From assembly GCF_017353255.1 (NCBI RefSeq), contig NZ_JAFMYU010000002.1:372001-436000 (forward strand): a stretch of DNA of 64,000 nucleotides, in the 5' to 3' direction. Positions 59,339-64,000 of this stretch are shown here, piece by piece. The DNA comes from Fibrella aquatilis (lineage in GTDB: Bacteria > Bacteroidota > Bacteroidia > Cytophagales > Spirosomataceae). A program made the translations under genes and the position numbers. Below the pieces are notes generated by a model. The model was given only the letters and a program-made list of their open reading frames with translations, was not told the origin of the DNA and did not search any database. Each line of letters begins with the position of its first letter. Within the stretch, counting starts at the first letter, position 1.

Positions 59339-59938
59339 ATGCCTGCCATCAAGCCTATCGCACCCTTCAGCACGTCTGCCCGCACAGATGAGCAATTGGT
59401 GCTGGCCTTGCAACAGGGTGACCGGCAGGCGTTTGCCGAACTATATGACCGGTATTGGGCCGACCTGTTTCAACTGGCAGCCCGCAAACTGGCCTCGCCC
59501 GAACTGGCCGAGGAACTGGTACAGGACCTGTTTATCAGCCTCTGGCAACGGCGCGAAACGCTGGTTATCACGCAGGTAAACCGCTACTTATTTTCAGCCC
59601 TGAAATTCTCGGTTATTGACCACATCCGTACGCAGCAGGTGCATGAGCGGTTTGTGGATCATTACCTGACCATCACCAGTCCCACCACCGAACCCGAAGA
59701 TGCGCTGGCCCTTCAGGACCTGACCCGGTCTATTGAACAGGGGCTACAAACGCTGCCCTCCACCACGCAGCAGGTGTTTCGCCTCAGCCGGTTCGAGCAC
59801 CTCACTATCCCCGAAATTGCTGCCCGACTGGGCGTGTCGGAGAAGGTAGTGGAATACCACCTGGGCAATGCACTGCGGGCCATGCGTCGCCACCTTCGTA
59901 CCTACGGCGTTGCGCTGGCGGTATGGTGGGCGTGGTAA
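59339..59938 (+). CDS. ECF RNA polymerase sigma-70 factor
   Basis: 199 residues from ATG 59339 (MPAIKPIAPFSTSARTDEQL). Region 2: FAELYDRYWADLFQLAARKL, AEELVQDLFISLWQRRETL. Region 4: LPSTTQQVFRLSRFEHLTIPEIAARLGVSEKVVEYHLGNALRAMRRHL. Bacteroidota FecI-like ECF sigma factor. Followed by FecR and a TonB receptor, the standard cell-surface signalling order, here presumably for a nutrient taken up by the receptor. Confidence 0.94.
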   Translation: MPAIKPIAPFSTSARTDEQLVLALQQGDRQAFAELYDRYWADLFQLAARKLASPELAEELVQDLFISLWQRRETLVITQVNRYLFSALKFSVIDHIRTQQVHERFVDHYLTITSPTTEPEDALALQDLTRSIEQGLQTLPSTTQQVFRLSRFEHLTIPEIAARLGVSEKVVEYHLGNALRAMRRHLRTYGVALAVWWAW

Positions 59939-60082
59939 TGAGTATGGCTTTTTTCTAAGTAAAACCCCCACATTCTTACCAATTTATATAACTATTCAAC
60001 GAATATTCTTTTTTATTTAGGGTCAACTCCCGTGCAGTTCGACTTGCTTGTATGAATGGCTACCCGCCATTTAGTCCATGCA

Positions 60083-61174
60083 ATGACGCAGTCACAATTC
60101 AAACAACTCTTGCGCCGCTACCTCGACGGACAGGCTTCCGACGAGGAACTCCGCCTGATTGACCGGTGGTATGATTCGCTGAATGAATCGGTTACCTACC
60201 AGTTCTCCGCCGACGAACAAACCCGGATTAAAGCCCGGATGTGGGCCACTATCGACGCCCAAACCAGCGCAGAATTGCTGACCGAAACACCTATACGGCC
60301 ACTACATGATACGGTATCTGGCCAGAAACTGCTTTGGCGCAGACCGTTTGCCGTGGTTGCCGCAGCGATGGTGCTGCTGGTAGGCGGTTGGGTTGCCATT
60401 CGGGCATCCCGCGCGCTGGAAGAACCATTGGGGCCGTTCAAGGGTGAACTGGCCACGGTCTCGGCAGGCCTGATCGAGCGCACCAACACCACGAGCCACG
60501 CCCTCCGGCTGACCCTGACCGACGGGAGTTCGGTGGTGCTCACGCCCAACAGCGCCGTGCGTTACCCCGCCCGGTTTGCGCCCGACCACCGCGACGTGTA
60601 CCTGACGGGCAGTGCCTTTTTCAGCGTGTCGAAAGACCCCCAACGGCCCTTCCGGGTATCGACAGAGCGGGTGGTGACTCAGGTGCTGGGTACGAGTTTC
60701 TGGATGAAAACCGCCCCCGACGCCGACCGTGTTGACGTCGATGTGATTACGGGTAAGGTGTCTGTATTCGCGCGTAAACCGGCCGCCGCCACCGCCACGG
60801 CCAAGCAGGTTAGCCCCGGTGTGGTGCTCACGCCCAACCAGAAAGTGACCGTTTTTGGTGACGACCTCTGGCAAACGGGCCTCGTGGCCAAACCCGAACC
60901 CATCCGCCCCGACCAGCCCGATGCGCCCGCTCCTATGATCACGCTCACGTTTAACGAAGTGCCATTGCCCGCCGTGCTGAGCCGCCTTGGCGAGGTTTAC
61001 GGTATCGATATGGACCTGGCTAATGCGGGTCTGTCGGCCTGCACCTTTTCGGGCAACATCAGCAACCTGCCCCTCTATACCCAACTCGAGCTTATCTGCC
61101 GCGCCGTTGGTGCCGACTACGCCGTTCGTGGCACGCGCATCCTCATCAGCGGAAAGGGATGTGGGCGGGACTGA
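60083..61174 (+). CDS. FecR family anti-sigma factor
   Basis: 363 residues from ATG 60083 (MTQSQFKQLLRRYLDGQAS); ATG 60056 is an alternative. Cytoplasmic N-terminus binds the sigma factor. Membrane segment PFAVVAAAMVLLVGGWVAIRA (about 90-110). Periplasmic FecR domain LTDGSSVVLTPNSAVRYPARF and VTGKVSVFARK, then the FecR C-terminal STN-like part (ITLTFNEVPLPAVLSRLGEVYG), which contacts the receptor's STN domain. 55 bp before the TonB receptor gene. Confidence 0.94.
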   Translation: MTQSQFKQLLRRYLDGQASDEELRLIDRWYDSLNESVTYQFSADEQTRIKARMWATIDAQTSAELLTETPIRPLHDTVSGQKLLWRRPFAVVAAAMVLLVGGWVAIRASRALEEPLGPFKGELATVSAGLIERTNTTSHALRLTLTDGSSVVLTPNSAVRYPARFAPDHRDVYLTGSAFFSVSKDPQRPFRVSTERVVTQVLGTSFWMKTAPDADRVDVDVITGKVSVFARKPAAATATAKQVSPGVVLTPNQKVTVFGDDLWQTGLVAKPEPIRPDQPDAPAPMITLTFNEVPLPAVLSRLGEVYGIDMDLANAGLSACTFSGNISNLPLYTQLELICRAVGADYAVRGTRILISGKGCGRD

Positions 61175-61229
61175 CGATGCCGATTTTTAAACGCTTTTCT
61201 CATTGCTAACTTGTTGATTACTAACCACT

Positions 61230-64000
61230 ATGAACCAATTTCTATTGCTAAACCGCATCCTTATGCGAAGTTTCGCCTCGTTTGCGCTGGCCCTGCTGGC
61301 CATCACCGTCACGCTGGCCCGGCCCGGTATGGGGCAGGACGTGCTGAACAAACCCGTGACCCTGACGCTTGAAAACGTCGAACTGCGCGACGTACTGGCC
61401 GGGCTGGAAAACCAGGCCGACGTGCGGTTCATTCACAGCCCCACAGCCATTCAGGCCGGTCGCCGGGTGTCGGTGGCGGCACGGCACGAGCGGCTGTCGG
61501 TGGTGCTCGACCGGCTGCTGACGCCCCTGGCTATCGACTATTCGGTAGTGGCGGGGCAGATTTTGCTGAGTGTTCACCAGGCTAACGCGGCAGAAAGCCC
61601 AAAAAACGACGGCAGCCCCGCCCCGCAGGAGCAATCCTACACAGGGCGGGTGATCACGGTGGCGGGCGACGCACTGCCCGGCGTGAACCTGGCCATCAGA
61701 GGTACCAACCGCGGGGCTAGTACCGACGTCGACGGTAAGTTCAGGATTGCGGCCAACCCCGGCGAGGTGCTGGTGTTCTCGTTTATCGGCTACGCCAATC
61801 AGCAGGTGACGCTGGGCGATCAGCTCGATCTGCAGATCAAACTGGTTGAGTCAGCCGACCTGTTGCAGGAGGTAACGGTGATTGGTTCACGCGGTCGTCC
61901 TCGTACCGACGTTGAGCGCCCTGTACCCGTCGATGTGGTGAGCAGCAAGGAGTTACAGGCTACAGGGCAGGTAGACCTGGGGCAGATGGTGCAGTATAAT
62001 TCACCTTCGTTCAACTCGGCCAAGACAGGTGTCAACGGCGTGGCCAACTACGCCGACCCTGCCACCCTCCGTGGCCTCTCGCCCGATCAGGTGCTGGTGC
62101 TGGTAGATGGCAAACGTCGCCACCAATTTTCGGCGCTGAACCTGAACCAGACGGTGGGCCTTGGCACGGTGGTCACTGACCTGAACTCGATTCCGGCACT
62201 GGCGCTTGACCGGATGGAAATCCTGCGCGATGGTGCCGCTGCCCAGTACGGGTCAGATGCCATTGCGGGCATTGTGAACCTGGCGCTGAACAAGAGCGTG
62301 GGCGTGGGCACCTTGAAAACGCAGTATGGTCAGACCAGTAAAGGTGACGGCGCGGGCTACCTGACGGCGCTCAACTACGGCTTCCGCCTGGGCAAGCCCG
62401 GCAGTTACCTGAACCTGACCATGCACTACCAGTATACGGGGGGCACCAACCGGTCTGACCCGTATCTGGGTAATATCTACAACGCCACGAAGGCCAAAGA
62501 AGACAGCATCCGGCGGGTGCGGGGGGTATGGCCAGTGGGGGCACCGTTTACGGTGGGTGTCTATGGCAGCAACCAGACCAAGGCCTTGCAGGGGTTTTAT
62601 AACCTGGGTATGCCCCTGAGCCGGGGTTGGTCGATCTACAGCTTCGGCGGCTATTCGCGGAAAGACATTCTGGCCTACGGGTTCTTCCGCAATGCCACGC
62701 CCAGCAACGCCAACTCCACGCCCGAACTTTTCCCCGACGGCTACGTGCCCCAACTGCCCGGCACCAGCGTGGACTACTCGACCGTGGTGGGCCTGAACCG
62801 CAAAGTAGGTGCGGGCTGGAACCTCGATTTCAGCACCGGCTACGGCTACAACTACCTCGACATGTGGGCCAACAATACCACCAACCCATCGCTGGGGGCG
62901 GCTTCGCCCACCAATTTCTACGTGGGCCGGTCGGGGTTTGGGCAGAGCACTACCGAGGCCAACCTGTCGAAGAACTACACGGGCCTTTTCGGGACTAAAT
63001 CGTTGAATCTGGCCTTCGGCGGGCAATATCGTGTGGATCAATTTGAACTGGCTCAGGGCAGCGCCGAGTCGTATAGCGTGGGTCCGCTGGCCAAAACCAA
63101 AAACAAAGCGCCTGGTTCAAGCGGCCGCCCCGGCATTGCGCCCGAAGACCAGACCAATACCACCCGCAGCAACCTAGGCCTGTATGCCGACGTAGAAAGC
63201 GACCTCAGCGACCGGTTGCTGGTAGCCGCCGCCCTGCGCTACGAAAACTACAGCGACTTTGGCAGCAACGTGTCGGGTAAGCTGGCCGCGCGGATTAAAC
63301 TAAGCGAGAGCATCTCGCTCCGGGGGTCGATCAACAAGGGTTTCCGGGCACCGTCGCTGCAACAGACATTCAACAGCCAAACCACCTCTACGGTGCAATC
63401 GGGTGCCATTGTGCAGACCAAGCAACTGCCCAGTAATGATGCCCGGCTGGCGCAGATTGGCATTGAAAACCCCAAAGCCGAAACCTCGTGGAACTACAAT
63501 CTGGGTCTGACTGCCAAAGCCGGGAGTGACTTCATCGTGACCCTCGACGCGTACCAGATCGACATCACCGACCGGATCATCGAGAGTGAGCGGATGATTA
63601 TCAAGGACATCACAGCCTTGAAAACGCGGTTTGTGGGCCTGAGCGAGATTCGCTTTTTCACCAACGCGATCAATACCAGCACCAAAGGCATTGACTTTGT
63701 GACGAGCTACAAACACAATTTCAGCCCCCGCAGCCGGTTCAATGCCAGCCTGGCTTTCACGCTGAACCAGACCAAGATCACGAGTACTAAAGCCACCCCA
63801 TCGGCCCTGCAACTGGATACTCCCAAACCGATTCTGTTGATCGACACGGTGAGCATTGGCCTGATCGAAACGGCACAACCCCGCCAGAAGATCCTGCTCT
63901 CGCTGGGTTACAGCTACGGCAAAGTGGGCCTGAACGTGCGCTCGTCGTACTTTGGTGAGGTAACGGCCTGGGAAAAACCCGCCGGTAAACCCCACGTGAG
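61230..64000 (+). CDS. TonB-dependent outer-membrane receptor with STN domain (partial)
   Basis: ATG 61230 opens a frame that runs off the right edge (about 923 residues seen). Signal peptide around ALALLAITVTLARPGMGQ; STN domain (about 37-105, TLTLENVELRDVLAGLENQA); carboxypeptidase regulatory-like domain (about 136-210, YTGRVITVAGDALPGVNLAI, GKFRIAANPGEVLVFSFIGY); plug (about 225-370, LRGLSPDQVLVLVDGKRRH, MEILRDGAAAQYGSDAIAGI); then beta-barrel strands. Energised by TonB, it imports a siderophore, vitamin or glycan. The STN domain signals to the FecR just upstream. The plug reads more like a siderophore or general receptor than a SusC; whether a susD follows is outside the window. Confidence 0.93.
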   Translation, partial: MNQFLLLNRILMRSFASFALALLAITVTLARPGMGQDVLNKPVTLTLENVELRDVLAGLENQADVRFIHSPTAIQAGRRVSVAARHERLSVVLDRLLTPLAIDYSVVAGQILLSVHQANAAESPKNDGSPAPQEQSYTGRVITVAGDALPGVNLAIRGTNRGASTDVDGKFRIAANPGEVLVFSFIGYANQQVTLGDQLDLQIKLVESADLLQEVTVIGSRGRPRTDVERPVPVDVVSSKELQATGQVDLGQMVQYNSPSFNSAKTGVNGVANYADPATLRGLSPDQVLVLVDGKRRHQFSALNLNQTVGLGTVVTDLNSIPALALDRMEILRDGAAAQYGSDAIAGIVNLALNKSVGVGTLKTQYGQTSKGDGAGYLTALNYGFRLGKPGSYLNLTMHYQYTGGTNRSDPYLGNIYNATKAKEDSIRRVRGVWPVGAPFTVGVYGSNQTKALQGFYNLGMPLSRGWSIYSFGGYSRKDILAYGFFRNATPSNANSTPELFPDGYVPQLPGTSVDYSTVVGLNRKVGAGWNLDFSTGYGYNYLDMWANNTTNPSLGAASPTNFYVGRSGFGQSTTEANLSKNYTGLFGTKSLNLAFGGQYRVDQFELAQGSAESYSVGPLAKTKNKAPGSSGRPGIAPEDQTNTTRSNLGLYADVESDLSDRLLVAAALRYENYSDFGSNVSGKLAARIKLSESISLRGSINKGFRAPSLQQTFNSQTTSTVQSGAIVQTKQLPSNDARLAQIGIENPKAETSWNYNLGLTAKAGSDFIVTLDAYQIDITDRIIESERMIIKDITALKTRFVGLSEIRFFTNAINTSTKGIDFVTSYKHNFSPRSRFNASLAFTLNQTKITSTKATPSALQLDTPKPILLIDTVSIGLIETAQPRQKILLSLGYSYGKVGLNVRSSYFGEVTAWEKPAGKPHV

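Noticed and set aside
1-64000. tRNA, rRNA or prophage genes
   Set aside because: No complete tRNA T-arm/D-arm pair, rRNA stretch, integrase or phage structural gene was recognised by eye in either strand.

Overview
The window looks like a chromosomal piece of a Bacteroidota bacterium of the order Cytophagales, probably a Spirosoma-like genus (inference). The signs are a type IX secretion C-terminal domain protein, a PorE-like TPR/propeller/OmpA protein, an ECF sigma - FecR - TonB receptor set, an OstA-like protein, a Rho factor with a long Asn/Arg/Gly-rich insert, a membrane-AraC regulator, and one clear TTG-N20-TAnnTTTG promoter. Most of the DNA is G+C-rich. Two islands are clearly A+T-rich and look imported: about 4604-6606 and 32718-35475.

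Layout. 1-4312: sugar genes (SIS domain, ROK kinase), a kinase-like protein, an SDR and thioredoxin. 4604-6606: an A+T-rich lipoprotein plus S41 peptidase pair bounded by inverted 16-bp repeats. 6758-10177: a secreted protein - S41 peptidase - membrane AraC operon. 10371-18672: an MpaB-like protein, OmpA, rho, a PorE-like protein and tilS. 18749-25049: an OstA-like protein, a T9SS cargo, a 38-residue basic protein, thyA, plsC and an acyl-ACP desaturase. 25174-31623: a GH71/99-like protein, an SDR, a decayed four-helix-bundle (23S IVP) gene, maltokinase and an M20 peptidase. 31718-36306: an accessory region with an HNH nuclease, a QueC-like/nuclease fusion with a partner gene, and a DUF2442 pair. 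36520-37735: a RAYT/IS200-like transposase inside its REP-like repeats. 38163-43660: an RNA-repair cluster (polynucleotide kinase-phosphatase, Rnl1-like ligase, Ro60/Rsr) with a divergent WYL regulator. 43687-51456: a VOC protein, a cytochrome c-PQQ dehydrogenase, a lipoprotein, GAF, moaA, DJ-1/PfpI, Uma2 and a Gfo/Idh oxidoreductase. 51685-55314: an acyl-CoA dehydrogenase - PIG-L - NodS-like methyltransferase - GT2 cluster. 55477-64000: an Lnt-like protein, hslU, SRAP, and the sigma/FecR/TonB receptor set, cut by the window edge.

The most unusual structure is a family of at least 15 intergenic foldback elements. Each has outer arms made of degenerate 7-bp tandem repeats. The heptamer differs from locus to locus, but the two arms of a locus match each other, up to 49 bp perfectly. 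Many share a G+C-rich inner core starting gcttcgcgc or gctgacgcg. One element (27887-28426) carries a remnant IVP-type gene with two stop codons, which suggests a link between the hairpins and that gene family. The two most interesting gene systems are the QueC-like/PD-(D/E)XK fusion with its small partner (Qat-like, possibly anti-phage) and the RNA-repair cluster.
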